From positions 470,138 to 534,137 of the forward strand of contig SNAP01000001.1 of NCBI GenBank assembly GCA_022496785.1: a stretch of 64,000 nucleotides of DNA. Reading direction: 5' to 3'. Shown piece after piece: positions 1 to 9,290 of the stretch. The stretch comes from Marinilabiliaceae bacterium JC040 (GTDB taxonomy: Bacteria > Bacteroidota > Bacteroidia > Bacteroidales > Marinifilaceae). The first letter of the stretch is position 1. Each line of letters opens with the position of its first letter. The notes under the pieces were generated by a model. It did no database searches. It had not been told where the DNA came from and saw only the letters and a list, made by a program, of their open reading frames with translations. The translations under genes and the position numbers were made by a program.

Positions 1-171
1 TCTTGTAAGAAGAGGATAAAGAGTACCTTCTACTACTATCATTTTCGATTCTTTCAATTCTGATATTATCTCTGAAGCGTAGGCGTCCCTTTTGCTCAGT
101 ATTAACAGAATGCAGTATTCAAGTATACCCTTTCGCATCTGCGGTACAATGTTTAATTTCTTTTTTTCCAT
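1..171 (-). CDS. PadR-family transcriptional regulator, N-terminal part (cut by window edge)
   Basis: The minus strand reads 57 codons from an ATG at 171 to the left edge with no stop. The peptide has the PadR winged-helix start: a lead-in ending PQMRKGILEYCILLIL, then a helix with DAYASEIISEL, then the recognition-region motif VEGTLYPLLTR. PadR proteins are DNA-binding repressors, and in this phylum they often sit before PspC-domain or membrane genes; that partner would lie outside the window. The start is supported by a good promoter 25 bases upstream (197-226). The C-terminal dimerisation part is not visible, so ligand and target cannot be judged. Confidence 0.82.
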   Translation of the reverse strand, partial: MEKKKLNIVPQMRKGILEYCILLILSKRDAYASEIISELKESKMIVVEGTLYPLLTR

Positions 172-196
172 ACCGTTTAGTATTAATGTTGCATTA

Positions 197-226
197 CAAA
201 TGTATGTAAATTTTAGTACTATGCAA
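197..226 (-). promoter_or_regulatory. Bacteroidota-type promoter for the PadR gene
   Basis: On the minus strand TACATTTG (197-204) matches the TAnnTTTG -7 element. A TTG (224-226) lies 19 bases upstream, the usual -33 spacing. It faces the PadR start at 171. Confidence 0.6.
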
Positions 227-391
227 AACAAAGTAGTGTAAAAATACAAGTACTGTTTATGAAATGGTACTGTTAAACAATCTAGAATGCCCTTGTTTAT
301 TAGTGGTTTACCATTTTGAAAAAAAATAAAAATTTTTCTAATTTTTTTTAAAAGACACAATTTTGTACCTCATTATAGGGAATATAGGTAC

Positions 392-425
392 AAAAAAAGA
401 GACTCTTCAGAATGAAAAGTCTCTT
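392..425 (-). terminator. Rho-independent terminator of the oxidoreductase operon
   Basis: An 8-bp perfect stem (AAGAGACT at 397-404 with AGTCTCTT at 418-425) is followed on the minus strand by a run of T (A-run 392-398 on the plus strand). It lies just past the stop of the gamma-subunit gene at 447. Confidence 0.8.
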
Positions 426-446
426 ATATATATTATAATTGGTATA

Positions 447-998
447 TTATAATTCTTGAACAACTTTAATGTTATCCATACCACATTGAACAGCTTTCAT
501 GTTCATAGGTATTAATTTGTGGTGACGTTCTGGTAAAGATTTTCCTAAACCTTTTTCTACGTCTTCTAATGATAAGATAGGTTTAACTTTCATGAAAGCT
601 CCTAAAATTATCATGTTGAAAGTTTTAGCATTACCTAATTCAGTAGCTAAAGCGTTACCTTCAATCTTGTAGATATTGATATCTTTTCTAGTTGGTTCTT
701 TTGTGATTCCGTTTGGATCGTATACTAAAGTACCACCTACTTTGATTTGTTCTTCAAATTTGTCTAAAGATTGTTGGTTAAGTACTATTGCTGTATCAAA
801 TTTCTGTAAGATAGGAGAACTAATTCTCTCATCACTAATAATTACAGTTACGTTAGCAGTACCACCACGCATTTCTGGACCGTATGAAGGCATCCATGCT
901 ACTTCCTTGTCTTGCATAATTCCTGAGTAAGCAAGAATTTTTCCCATAGAAAGAACACCTTGACCACCGAAACCAGCAATAATTATTTCTTCTGTCAT
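447..998 (-). CDS. 2-oxoacid:ferredoxin oxidoreductase, gamma subunit (KorC/VorC type)
   Basis: 183 residues. It is the small catalytic-gamma subunit of a 2-oxoacid:ferredoxin oxidoreductase, which with alpha, beta and ferredoxin subunits decarboxylates a 2-oxoacid with CoA and reduces ferredoxin in the cytoplasm. The family signs are the N-terminal AGFGGQGV (residues 8-15) and GPEMRGGTAN (40-49). Length is normal for the family. It is the last gene of a four-gene minus-strand operon, 45 bases after the beta subunit and just before a terminator. Substrate cannot be set from this subunit: 2-oxoglutarate or branched-chain 2-oxoacids are both possible. Confidence 0.9.
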   Translation of the reverse strand: MTEEIIIAGFGGQGVLSMGKILAYSGIMQDKEVAWMPSYGPEMRGGTANVTVIISDERISSPILQKFDTAIVLNQQSLDKFEEQIKVGGTLVYDPNGITKEPTRKDINIYKIEGNALATELGNAKTFNMIILGAFMKVKPILSLEDVEKGLGKSLPERHHKLIPMNMKAVQCGMDNIKVVQEL

Positions 999-1043
999 AT
1001 CTTTTGTTTTATATGATATTTAATAATAACTTCTTCAGATTGA

Positions 1044-1811
1044 CTATTCGTCTTTCATTGTACCTAGTGGGTACTCTTTGAAAGAATTGTCAACCATCCA
1101 TTCGTTAGCCTTTTCTGGTGTTAATTTCCAACCTGAACTACAAGTACCAACGACTTCTACGAAAGAAGTACCTTTGTTTTGACCAGCATTCTCAAAAGCT
1201 TTTCTGATTGCTTTCTTAGTCTTACGTACAGATGCTGGAGTGTGTGCTGATTCTCTTGTTACATAACAAGTTCCTGGAAGTTGAGCTATTAGTTCAGTGA
1301 TTTTCATATTGTAACCATTCAACTTAACATCTCTACCATAAGGAGTTGTTGCTGTAACTTGTCCAATCATTGTTGTTGGTGCCATTTGACCACCTGTCAT
1401 ACCATAGATTGCATTGTTGATGAAGATTACTACTATGTTCTCTCCACGGTTACATGCATGCATGATTTCTGCACAACCTATTGATGCTAAGTCACCGTCA
1501 CCTTGATATGTAAATACATATTTCTCTGGGTGAAGACGGCTTACTGCTGTTGCTAAAGCTGGTGCTCTACCGTGTGCAGCTTCTTGCCAGTCAATATCAA
1601 TATAGTTATAAGCTAATACTGAACATCCTACTGGTGATACTCCAATTGTATCTCCTTGAATGCCCATTTCTTCTATAACTTCAGCTACCAATTTATGAAC
1701 TACCCCGTGAGTACATCCAGGACAGTAGTGCATTACATTGTCTGTAAGAAGAGAAGATTTTTTGTATACAATATTCTCCTCTTTTTGTATATCTTTTAAT
1801 TCTTCAGTCAT
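1044..1811 (-). CDS. 2-oxoacid:ferredoxin oxidoreductase, beta subunit (thiamine diphosphate-binding, KorB type)
   Basis: 255 residues. This subunit binds thiamine diphosphate and carries the catalytic centre. CPGC (30-33) starts the domain, and the cofactor motif GDGD (104-107) is followed by the paired Asn (132-133) that ends it. The ORF follows the alpha gene by only 4 bases, so the two are translated from one message. Length fits the short beta form used by four-subunit enzymes, in which the iron-sulfur clusters sit on a separate ferredoxin subunit, here the gene at 2935. Confidence 0.92.
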   Translation of the reverse strand: MTEELKDIQKEENIVYKKSSLLTDNVMHYCPGCTHGVVHKLVAEVIEEMGIQGDTIGVSPVGCSVLAYNYIDIDWQEAAHGRAPALATAVSRLHPEKYVFTYQGDGDLASIGCAEIMHACNRGENIVVIFINNAIYGMTGGQMAPTTMIGQVTATTPYGRDVKLNGYNMKITELIAQLPGTCYVTRESAHTPASVRKTKKAIRKAFENAGQNKGTSFVEVVGTCSSGWKLTPEKANEWMVDNSFKEYPLGTMKDE

Positions 1812-1815
1812 GGGA

Positions 1816-2901
1816 TTAAGCCTTTATAATTAATGTTTCAAGAGCATCTGCTATTTCTTCAGGGCTGTGAATAATTCCACCAACGTGTCCGTAATGCTCA
1901 ACTGGAATTGCTCCGTTTACTGCAAGACGTACATCGTCTACCATTTGACCCATACTTAATTCAACAGAAAGTACTCCTTTTAATTGAGGTACCATCTCTT
2001 TAATTTGTTTTGTTGGGAATGGATAAAGTGTGATTGGACGTAATAATCCAGCTTTAATTCCTCTTTCTCTACATATCTCAATAGCTTTTTGACAGATACG
2101 AGCTGAAGAACCGTAAGCAACAAACATATATTCAGCATCATCACAAGAGATTTTCTCGTAACGTACTTCATTTTCTTCCATTGCTTTGTATTTTCTTCCT
2201 AAGTGAAGATTGAATTCTTCTTGCTTATCTGAATCTAATTCTAATGATGTAGATACATTTTTGCTTCTGTTTGCTTTCTTACCTGTTGTTGCCCATGAAC
2301 CTGAAATCTCTTCAATTTCTTCGTCTGTCCATCTAGCTTTATATGGTGATAAAGTTACCTTTTCCATCATTTGACCGATAACACCATCAGAAAGTATCAT
2401 TGCTGGGTTTCTATATTTGAACGCTAATTCAAAAGATAGATCAACAAAGTCATTCATTTCTTGTACTGATGCTGGTGCCAATACGATTAAACGGTAATCT
2501 CCATGACCTCCACCTTTACATGTTTGATAATAATCAGATTGTGCAGGTTGAATTGTTCCTAAACCTGGTCCTCCTCTTACTACGTTTACTACAAGAGCTG
2601 GAATTTCAGCACCTGCTAGGTATGTGATTCCTTCTTGCATAAGGCTGACACCTGGTGATGATGATGATGTCATTACTTTTTTACCACAAGAAGCTCCTCC
2701 GTATACCATATTGATAGAAGCAACTTCACTTTCTGCTTGTAAAACAACCATTCCAGTTTCTTCCCATGGTTTACGAATCATAAGAGTTTCCATTACTTCG
2801 GATTGAGGGGTAATAGGATATCCGAAATATCCGTCACATCCGCAACGAATAGCAGCTTCGGCTATAACCTCATTTCCTTTCATTAATCTTACTTCTGCCA
2901 T
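1816..2901 (-). CDS. vorB: 2-oxoacid:ferredoxin oxidoreductase, alpha subunit (KorA/VorB type)
   Basis: 361 residues. It is the pyrimidine-binding alpha subunit and helps form the thiamine diphosphate site at the interface with beta. The N-terminal GYFGYPITPQSEVME (about 24-38) and the downstream GGPGLGTIQPAQSDYYQ block are diagnostic. The C-terminal third, with RPITLYPFP, is the family's transketolase C-terminal-like domain. The closest form I know in Bacteroidia is called VorB (3-methyl-2-oxobutanoate dehydrogenase subunit), while other pipelines call it KorA. The symbol therefore does not prove substrate. Confidence 0.9.
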   Translation of the reverse strand: MAEVRLMKGNEVIAEAAIRCGCDGYFGYPITPQSEVMETLMIRKPWEETGMVVLQAESEVASINMVYGGASCGKKVMTSSSSPGVSLMQEGITYLAGAEIPALVVNVVRGGPGLGTIQPAQSDYYQTCKGGGHGDYRLIVLAPASVQEMNDFVDLSFELAFKYRNPAMILSDGVIGQMMEKVTLSPYKARWTDEEIEEISGSWATTGKKANRSKNVSTSLELDSDKQEEFNLHLGRKYKAMEENEVRYEKISCDDAEYMFVAYGSSARICQKAIEICRERGIKAGLLRPITLYPFPTKQIKEMVPQLKGVLSVELSMGQMVDDVRLAVNGAIPVEHYGHVGGIIHSPEEIADALETLIIKA

Positions 2902-2934
2902 TTCTTTATAAATTTGAAGTGTTAATTTAATAAA

Positions 2935-3159
2935 TTAAGCCTTAGCTCTATACACAGTTATACAACTGTCTGGGCAAACTAAAGCACAACTTGCACAGCC
3001 AATACAATCTTCAGGTTTTGCCATTGAAGCATAGTGGTATCCTTTACCATTAACTTCATGTGCCAACTGAATTACATCTTTCGGACATGCTACTGCGCAA
3101 AGTTCACATCCTTTACATTTTTCTACGTCTACGACGATAGATCCTCTAACTTTTGCCAT
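2935..3159 (-). CDS. 2-oxoacid:ferredoxin oxidoreductase, ferredoxin (delta) subunit
   Basis: 74 residues with two complete CxxCxxCxxxCP motifs (Cys 15, 18, 21, 25 and Cys 52, 55, 58, 62), each binding one [4Fe-4S] cluster. As first gene of the operon it supplies the electron-transfer subunit for the alpha, beta and gamma subunits downstream. An extra Cys lies at 66. A weak promoter candidate, TAACTTTA on the minus strand at 3229-3236, sits about 70 bases upstream, but I see no matching -33 TTG. Confidence 0.92.
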   Translation of the reverse strand: MAKVRGSIVVDVEKCKGCELCAVACPKDVIQLAHEVNGKGYHYASMAKPEDCIGCASCALVCPDSCITVYRAKA

Positions 3160-3303
3160 AGCTTATTAGATTATGAATTATAAATAATATAACGGGATTT
3201 TATATTAATCCTAAACATTTTTGCGGTATAAAGTTACTAATTATTATAAGAATTCGTAATATCACTACTAATATGAAACCAATCTAAATAATTTACTCTC
3301 TTA

Positions 3304-3828
3304 TTGTTAGCTTACTTAATTGGTTGTATATTACTCTATTGTAGTATTCAAATATATATGTCAAAATCATTTATTCATATATATATGTCTGTTTTATTTT
3401 CATATATTTTCTTCTTTCTCTCTAACTTGTTCTTTCTCAGTATTTTATTGTATATTTATATTTATTTAGGTATAATTCAAAATATTTGTATGAAACTATC
3501 TTTAAAAAATAAATGGTTGCTCGTAGGAGAGTATGAGAATTTGATTATTACTAGATCGTTCTGTTATGCAAGAGAATTTTTTATCGCTGCTTTGATTCTT
3601 TTTTTTGCTACAATCTTTAGGACTTATACTTATATGTCTCTACATGATTATATTCCTCTTGCTTTTATTTCTTTTTTTTGTTTTAGTTCTTTCCTTATTA
3701 TAATAGTAGATTTTATTTGCGAAATTATTCGTGAGCATTCTGTTAATCTTCAATCTCTATTATTTCTTTCTACTGCACTTGCTATGCCATTCATCTTTTA
3801 TTATATGAGTCTTCTCCCTACAATCTGA
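3304..3828 (+). CDS. possible multi-pass membrane protein, function unknown
   Basis: A 174-residue frame of strongly hydrophobic segments, about five possible membrane helices. Polar parts are a short middle loop (LKNKWLLVGEYENL) and a stretch near 143 (EIIREHSVN). The frame opens with TTG at 3304; ATG at 3358 (MSKSFIH) is an equally likely start and would give 156 residues. I do not recognise a family. It stands alone, divergent from the oxidoreductase operon and upstream of the ribosomal operon. The T-rich bias of the DNA alone can produce hydrophobic frames, so I am only moderately confident that it is expressed. Confidence 0.4.
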   Translation: MLAYLIGCILLYCSIQIYMSKSFIHIYMSVLFSYIFFFLSNLFFLSILLYIYIYLGIIQNICMKLSLKNKWLLVGEYENLIITRSFCYAREFFIAALILFFATIFRTYTYMSLHDYIPLAFISFFCFSSFLIIIVDFICEIIREHSVNLQSLLFLSTALAMPFIFYYMSLLPTI

Positions 3829-4144
3829 TTTATAGATGTACAATCTTCGATTTTTATTCATCTATTATACATCCTTTGTCCATCCTTTCTCCATCCTAGA
3901 TTGTAAAAACCATGGACAAACCATGGACAAAGGATGGACAATCATACTATTTGGTACGGCTTAAATATTTTGTTAGTTTGTTTAGTTTGAGGAAATTTTG
4001 TAAATTAACTACCCTTTTTGAGACTTATGTTGATTCAAAAATTGATAATTTTTAAAAATATGAATTATTAAAGAATTTATTCTCGGAAAAATTCGAAAGC
4101 ATCTGACAATTAGCATATTTAATCGAAAAAAAAGTAAAAAAATG
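3829..4144. other. non-coding gap before the ribosomal superoperon
   Basis: No credible gene. It holds the 11-bp-periodic inverted repeat (3870-3942) and then about 200 bases of plain AT-rich DNA leading to the rpsL promoter. The rpoB-rpoC genes that precede rpsL in many bacteria are not here; the upstream neighbours are the oxidoreductase genes. Confidence 0.6.
3870..3942. repeat. inverted repeat built from an 11-bp periodic unit
   Basis: The left arm repeats CATCCTTTGTC, CATCCTTTCTC, CATCCTAGATT. The right arm repeats CCATGGACAAA, CCATGGACAAA, GGATGGACAAT. Both have an 11-bp period and the arms are reverse complements: 13 perfect bp pair 3876-3888 with 3929-3941. It lies between the possible membrane gene and the ribosomal promoter and may act as a transcription stop. 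Confidence 0.7.
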
Positions 4145-4174
4145 TTTGTTTGTGAATTATAAATCATATATTTG
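4145..4174 (+). promoter_or_regulatory. main promoter of the ribosomal superoperon
   Basis: TTTG (4145-4148), an 18-base spacer, then TATATTTG (4167-4174), a full match to the Bacteroidota consensus. The leader to the rpsL ATG is about 40 bases. Confidence 0.78.
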
Positions 4175-4218
4175 CAAGCCGAAAATTATGTAATTGTAAT
4201 TAATTAAAAAGTAATTGT

Positions 4219-4596
4219 ATGCCTACTATTCAACAGTTAGTAAGGAAAGGAAGAACTAATAAAGTGGAGAAAAGTAAATCTCCAGCATTAGATGCTTGTC
4301 CTCAAAGAAGAGGTGTTTGTGTACGTGTTTACACTACTACACCAAAGAAACCTAACTCGGCTATGAGAAAGGTAGCAAGGGTAAGACTTACAAATGGTAA
4401 AGAAGTTAATGCTTATATACCAGGAGAAGGTCATAACTTGCAAGAACACTCAATTGTTCTTATTCGTGGTGGTAGAGTAAAAGACCTACCAGGTGTAAGA
4501 TATCACTTAGTGAGAGGAGCTTTAGATTCTTCAGGAGTTGATGGACGTACTCAAAGACGTTCTAAGTATGGTACTAAGAGACCTAAGAAAAAATAA
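4219..4596 (+). CDS. rpsL: 30S ribosomal protein S12
   Basis: 125 residues. S12 sits at the decoding centre of the small subunit and helps check codon-anticodon pairing. The signature [18 protein letters not shown] and the loop KDLPGVRYH are intact. The Lys in TTPKKPNSA is the residue where streptomycin-resistance substitutions usually occur, and here it is the sensitive form. First gene of the superoperon, with its own strong promoter 45 bases upstream. A 145-base gap with no clear signal separates it from rpsG. Confidence 0.97.
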   Translation: MPTIQQLVRKGRTNKVEKSKSPALDACPQRRGVCVRVYTTTPKKPNSAMRKVARVRLTNGKEVNAYIPGEGHNLQEHSIVLIRGGRVKDLPGVRYHLVRGALDSSGVDGRTQRRSKYGTKRPKKK

Positions 4597-4741
4597 TTAG
4601 GAATTTAGTACAGAGTTGAGTAATTAACTGGAGTTTAAGTTTATGTGCTGTTTCAAGTGGTTGAGTAAATAATCGTGAGATTGTTGAAGACTTAAAAAAT
4701 TTGGCAGCTAATAACGAATAGCTCGTAAACAAAAAGACAAG

Positions 4742-5221
4742 ATGAGAAAATCAAAACCAAAAAAGAGAATCTTGCTTCCAGATCCAAAATTTGGGGATCA
4801 ATTAGTAACAAGATTCGTTAACGACCTAATGGTCGATGGTAAAAAGACTCTTGCTTTCAAAATCTTCTATGATGCATTGGAGATTGTTGACGAAAAGTTA
4901 GCTAAGAAAGAAGAAAAGAGCCCATTAGAAATATGGAAAAAAGCGTTAGAAAACATCACTCCTTCTGTAGAGGTTAAATCTAGAAGAGTTGGTGGTGCTA
5001 CATTCCAAGTTCCTATGGAAATTAGACCATCAAGAAAAATGTCTATCGCTATTAAGAATTTGATTCTTTATTCTCGTAAAAGATCAGGTCGTTCTATGGC
5101 AGAAAAATTATCTGCTGAGATTATGGCTGCTTTTAAAGAAGAAGGTGGAGCATTCAAGAAAAAAGAAGATACTCACAAAATGGCTGAAGCTAATAGAGCT
5201 TTCGCTCATTTCAGATTTTAA
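4742..5221 (+). CDS. rpsG: 30S ribosomal protein S7
   Basis: 159 residues. S7 starts assembly of the 30S head by binding the 3' domain of 16S rRNA and lines the E-site path. The motif [16 protein letters not shown] and the helix around [18 protein letters not shown] are clear. Length is usual for the phylum. It lies 15 bases before fusA, the classic rpsL-rpsG-fusA order. Confidence 0.97.
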   Translation: MRKSKPKKRILLPDPKFGDQLVTRFVNDLMVDGKKTLAFKIFYDALEIVDEKLAKKEEKSPLEIWKKALENITPSVEVKSRRVGGATFQVPMEIRPSRKMSIAIKNLILYSRKRSGRSMAEKLSAEIMAAFKEEGGAFKKKEDTHKMAEANRAFAHFRF

Positions 5222-5236
5222 TAGGAGAGTACAGAA

Positions 5237-7357
5237 ATGGCAAAAAGAGATTTACATTTAACTCGTAACGTAGGTATCATGGCTCATATCGATGCCGGAA
5301 AAACTACTACTACTGAGAGAATACTTTTTTATACAGGAGTAAATCATAAAATTGGTGAAACTCACGACGGTTCAGCTACAATGGACTGGATGGAGCAAGA
5401 GCAAGAAAGAGGTATTACTATTACTTCTGCCGCTACTACTTGTTTCTGGAATAGAAATGATCATAAATATAAAATGAACATTATTGATACTCCAGGACAC
5501 GTTGACTTTACTGTTGAGGTAGAACGTTCATTGAAAGTATTAGACGGTGCTGTTGCATTATTCTGTGCTGTTGGTGGTGTTGAAGCTCAATCTGAGACTG
5601 TGTGGAGACAAGCTGACAAATATAATGTTCCAAGAATGGGATTCGTTAATAAAATGGACCGTTCTGGAGCTGACTTTTATAAAGCTGTTCGTGAAGTTAA
5701 AGAAAAATTGGGTGCTAACCCAGTTCCATTGCAACTTCCTATTGGTGCAGAGGATACTTTTGAGGGTGTAATTGACCTATTGAAAATGAAAGCTGTTGTT
5801 TGGACAGATGATAGTACTTTAGGTTCAACTTATGAATACCATGATATTCCTGAGAATATGGTGGCTGAAGCTCAAGAGTGGAGAGAAAAAATGATTGAAG
5901 CTGCTGCTGTAAGCGACGAGGCTTTAATGGAGAAATTTTTCGAAGATCCAGACGCAATTACTGAAGAAGAATTAAAAGTAGCTATACGTAAAGCTACTAT
6001 CGATATAGAAATCATTCCTATTATGTGTGGTTCTGCATTTAAAAACAAGGGTGTTCAAACTCTTTTAGATGCAATGATCGATTACTTGCCATCACCTCTT
6101 GACTTAGATGATATCGAAGGTCATGAGCCAAATGATGAATCAACTACTATTATGGTGAAACCAGATGCAGAAGAGCCATTAGTAGCATTAGCATTTAAAA
6201 TCGCAACAGACCCATTCGTAGGACGTTTATGTTTTACTAGAGTTTATTCTGGTAAAATCGAAGCAGGTTCGTATGTTTATAATGCAAGAACTGGTAAAAA
6301 AGAGAGAATCTCTCGTTTATTCCAAATGCATTCTAATAAACAACAACCAAAAGAAGTTATTGAAGCAGGTGATATCTGTGCTTGTGTTGGTTTTAAAGAC
6401 ATTAGAACAGGTGATACTTTATGTGACGTTAAAAGACACGTACAACTTGAGTCAATGACATTCCCAGATCCAGTGATTAAAGTTGCTGTTGAGCCTCTAA
6501 CTCAAAAAGATACTGAAAAGATGGGTGTTGCTTTAGGTAAATTAGCTGAAGAAGATCCAACATTTACAGTTCATACTGACGAGGATTCAGGTCAAACAGT
6601 TATCGGTGGTATGGGTGAGCTTCACTTAGATATTATCGTTGACAGAATGAGAAGAGAGTTCAAGGTTGAATGTAACCAAGGTGCTCCAATGGTAACTTAT
6701 AAAGAGGCCATTACTCAGGAAGTTACTCATAGAGAAGTATTTAAGAAACAATCTGGTGGTCGTGGTAAATTCGCTGACATTCAGTTCCGTATTGGACCTG
6801 TTGATGAAGATTTCGAAGGTACTGGACTTCAATTTGTTGATGAGATTAAAGGAGGAAATATTCCTAAAGAATTCATTCCTTCTGTTCAAAAAGGATTCGA
6901 AGCCGCATTGGATAACGGTGTGTTAGCAGGATACGGTGTAGATTCTATTAAAGTTGTATTATTCGATGGATCTTTCCACCCAGTGGATTCTGATCAGTTA
7001 TCTTTCGAGATGGCTGCTAAGATGGGATTCAAAGCTTCTTGTGCTAAGGCAAACCCAGTATTGCTTGAGCCTATTATGAAACTGGAAGTCGTTACTCCAG
7101 AAGAATTTATGGGTGATATTATTGGTGACCTTAATAGAAGAAGAGGACAGGTAGAAAATATGGATTCAAGAGCAGGGGCACGTGTCATCACTGCATTTGT
7201 ACCACTATCTGAACAATTTGGATATGTTACAGTTTTAAGAACTCTATCATCAGGTCGTGCAACATCTTCTATGGAATTCGAAAGATATAGCGAAGTTCCT
7301 AAAGGTATTGCAAAAGAGGTTATAGAGAAAGCGAACGGAAGAGTAGAATTAATATAA
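5237..7357 (+). CDS. fusA: elongation factor G
   Basis: 706 residues. This GTPase moves tRNAs and mRNA through the ribosome after each peptide bond. The G domain shows [14 protein letters not shown] (about 16-29), the switch region [18 protein letters not shown] and NKMD. Domains II to V follow, with [15 protein letters not shown] in domain III and [21 protein letters not shown] in domain IV. Length is normal. The ATG follows a partial Shine-Dalgarno (AGGAG near 5223). No tuf gene follows; rpsJ does, 16 bases on. Confidence 0.97.
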   Translation: MAKRDLHLTRNVGIMAHIDAGKTTTTERILFYTGVNHKIGETHDGSATMDWMEQEQERGITITSAATTCFWNRNDHKYKMNIIDTPGHVDFTVEVERSLKVLDGAVALFCAVGGVEAQSETVWRQADKYNVPRMGFVNKMDRSGADFYKAVREVKEKLGANPVPLQLPIGAEDTFEGVIDLLKMKAVVWTDDSTLGSTYEYHDIPENMVAEAQEWREKMIEAAAVSDEALMEKFFEDPDAITEEELKVAIRKATIDIEIIPIMCGSAFKNKGVQTLLDAMIDYLPSPLDLDDIEGHEPNDESTTIMVKPDAEEPLVALAFKIATDPFVGRLCFTRVYSGKIEAGSYVYNARTGKKERISRLFQMHSNKQQPKEVIEAGDICACVGFKDIRTGDTLCDVKRHVQLESMTFPDPVIKVAVEPLTQKDTEKMGVALGKLAEEDPTFTVHTDEDSGQTVIGGMGELHLDIIVDRMRREFKVECNQGAPMVTYKEAITQEVTHREVFKKQSGGRGKFADIQFRIGPVDEDFEGTGLQFVDEIKGGNIPKEFIPSVQKGFEAALDNGVLAGYGVDSIKVVLFDGSFHPVDSDQLSFEMAAKMGFKASCAKANPVLLEPIMKLEVVTPEEFMGDIIGDLNRRRGQVENMDSRAGARVITAFVPLSEQFGYVTVLRTLSSGRATSSMEFERYSEVPKGIAKEVIEKANGRVELI

Positions 7358-7373
7358 TAATAAGTATTTTATC

Positions 7374-7679
7374 ATGAGCCAAAAGATTAGAATCAAACTT
7401 AAATCTTACGATCACAACTTGGTTGATAATTCAGCTGAGAAGATTGTTAAGACAGTAAAGGCTACTGGTGCAGTTGTAAGTGGTCCAATTCCACTACCAA
7501 CAAATAAAAGAATCTTCACTGTAAACCGTTCTACTTTCGTTAATAAGAAAAGTAGAGAGCAGTTTCAGTTATCTTCTTTTAAAAGATTAATCGATATTTA
7601 TAGCTCTTCAGCTAATACAATCGATGCTCTTATGAAGTTGGAATTGCCAAGTGGTGTTGAAGTAGAAATCAAAGTTTGA
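7374..7679 (+). CDS. rpsJ: 30S ribosomal protein S10
   Basis: 101 residues. S10 is part of the 30S head and, in many bacteria, also partners NusB in transcription antitermination. Recognised by [20 protein letters not shown] and [14 protein letters not shown]. First gene of the S10 block, with fusA immediately upstream and rplC 55 bases downstream. Confidence 0.96.
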   Translation: MSQKIRIKLKSYDHNLVDNSAEKIVKTVKATGAVVSGPIPLPTNKRIFTVNRSTFVNKKSREQFQLSSFKRLIDIYSSSANTIDALMKLELPSGVEVEIKV

Positions 7680-7734
7680 TAGGCGGCGAATTAAAGATGT
7701 CGCGTTAGTAATTTAACAAATTAAAGAAAAGAAA

Positions 7735-8352
7735 ATGCCAGGTTTAATTGGAAAAAAAATCGGAATGACTTCCGTATTCAGTGCCGAGGGAAAAAGCTGT
7801 CCATGCACTGTTATTGAAGCTGGACCATGTTACGTTTCTCAAATCAAAACGATTGAGAATGACGGATATGAAGCGGTTCAATTAGGGTATGCTGACAAAA
7901 AAGAAAAGCGTACTACTATGCCTCTTCAAGGTCACTTCAAAAAGGCAGGTATTGCTCCTAAAAAGAAATTAGTTGAATTTTCTGATTTCGAGCAAGAATT
8001 AGAATTAGGTTCTGAAATCAATGTAGAGCTATTTAACGATGCTCTATTCGTTGATGTAACAGGTATCTCTAAAGGTAAAGGTTTCCAAGGTGTTGTAAAA
8101 CGTCATGGATTCGGTGGAGTTGGTCAAGCAACACACGGACAACATAACAGATTAAGAGCCCCAGGTTCTATCGGTGCTTGTTCTACACCATCTAGAGTAT
8201 TCAAAGGTATGAGAATGGCAGGTCAGACTGGTAACAAGACTGCTACTGTTCAAAACTTACAAGTACTTAAAGTAATACCTGAGAACAATTTATTATTAGT
8301 TAAAGGTTCTGTTCCAGGAGCTAAAGGTTCATACTTAATTATAGAGAAATAA
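7735..8352 (+). CDS. rplC: 50S ribosomal protein L3
   Basis: 205 residues. L3 is an early-assembly protein with a long loop reaching towards the peptidyl-transferase centre. The start [15 protein letters not shown] and the loop [15 protein letters not shown] are diagnostic. The loop Gln in THGQHNR is the usual glutamine-methylation site. Its stop overlaps the rplD start by one base (TAATG), so the two are translationally coupled. Confidence 0.97.
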   Translation: MPGLIGKKIGMTSVFSAEGKSCPCTVIEAGPCYVSQIKTIENDGYEAVQLGYADKKEKRTTMPLQGHFKKAGIAPKKKLVEFSDFEQELELGSEINVELFNDALFVDVTGISKGKGFQGVVKRHGFGGVGQATHGQHNRLRAPGSIGACSTPSRVFKGMRMAGQTGNKTATVQNLQVLKVIPENNLLLVKGSVPGAKGSYLIIEK

Positions 8353-8984
8353 TGGAATTAAGTGTATATAATATTGCCGGACAAGAAACAGGTAGAAAAG
8401 TAGCGCTTAACGAGGCTATATTCGGAGTAGAGCCAAACGAGCATGCAATCTATCTAGATGTGAAACAATACTTGGCTAACCAACGTCAAGGTACTCACAA
8501 GTCTAAAGAGAGAGGCGAAATTTCAGGAAGTACTGCTAAACTTAAGAAACAAAAAGGAACTGGTACTGCAAGAAGTGGTAGTATCAAATCTCCAGTGTTT
8601 AGAGGAGGAGGTCGTGTATTCGGACCAAGACCAAGAAACTACGGTTTCAAATTAAACAAAAAACTTAAGCAATTAGCAAGAAAATCAGCGTTAGCAATTA
8701 AAGCATCTAACAACAAAATTTCTATTGTTGAGGACTTTAATTTAGAAGCTCCAAAGACTAAACAAATAGTTGAAATCTTTAACAACATGAAAGTTGAAGA
8801 AAGAAGAGTATTGATAGTTTTAAACGAGGCTAACGAGAACGTTGTATTATCATCAAGAAACCTTAAGAATGTTGATGTTGTAGAAGTTAAAGATTTATCT
8901 ACTTATGCAATTATGAAAGCAAGTTCAGTTATGTTCTTCGAAACTTCTGTTCAAGGTTTAGATGAAATGTTCAAACTAAATTAA
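8352..8984 (+). CDS. rplD: 50S ribosomal protein L4
   Basis: 210 residues. L4 binds 23S rRNA and sends an extended loop to the exit-tunnel constriction. That loop is visible as [16 protein letters not shown] followed by [13 protein letters not shown], the region changed in macrolide resistance. The globular part ends with a typical [14 protein letters not shown]. In enterobacteria L4 also represses its own operon; no leader structure for that is evident here. The ATG overlaps the rplC stop. Confidence 0.97.
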   Translation: MELSVYNIAGQETGRKVALNEAIFGVEPNEHAIYLDVKQYLANQRQGTHKSKERGEISGSTAKLKKQKGTGTARSGSIKSPVFRGGGRVFGPRPRNYGFKLNKKLKQLARKSALAIKASNNKISIVEDFNLEAPKTKQIVEIFNNMKVEERRVLIVLNEANENVVLSSRNLKNVDVVEVKDLSTYAIMKASSVMFFETSVQGLDEMFKLN

Positions 8985-8994
8985 TTTTTGAAAG

Positions 8995-9285
8995 ATGGAA
9001 ATAGTTTTGAAGCCTATAGTAACTGAGAAAATGACTGAGCTTGGCGAGAAATTAAATCGTTTTGGTTTTGTTGTTTCGAAAGATGCTAACAAGTTAGAGA
9101 TAAAGAAAGCAATCGAAGAAATGTATGATGTTACTGTTTTAGCAGTTAACACTATGAACTACCAAGGTACTGCTAAGTCGAGATATACTAAAGCTGGTAT
9201 GGTAAACGGTAGAACTAATTCATATAAGAAAGCGATTGTAACACTACAAGATGGTGATAGTATTGATTTTTTTAGCAATATTTAA
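8995..9285 (+). CDS. rplW: 50S ribosomal protein L23
   Basis: 96 residues. L23 lies at the exit of the peptide tunnel and is the docking site for trigger factor and signal recognition particle. Signs: the early [20 protein letters not shown] and the C-terminal [18 protein letters not shown]. It is 10 bases after rplD and 5 bases before rplB. Its partner trigger factor is encoded at 55062. Confidence 0.96.
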   Translation: MEIVLKPIVTEKMTELGEKLNRFGFVVSKDANKLEIKKAIEEMYDVTVLAVNTMNYQGTAKSRYTKAGMVNGRTNSYKKAIVTLQDGDSIDFFSNI

Positions 9286-9290
9286 TTAAA

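Noticed and set aside
4597..4741. Separate promoter for rpsG-fusA
   Set aside because: The 145-base gap has TTTG-like strings but none with TA at the correct distance.
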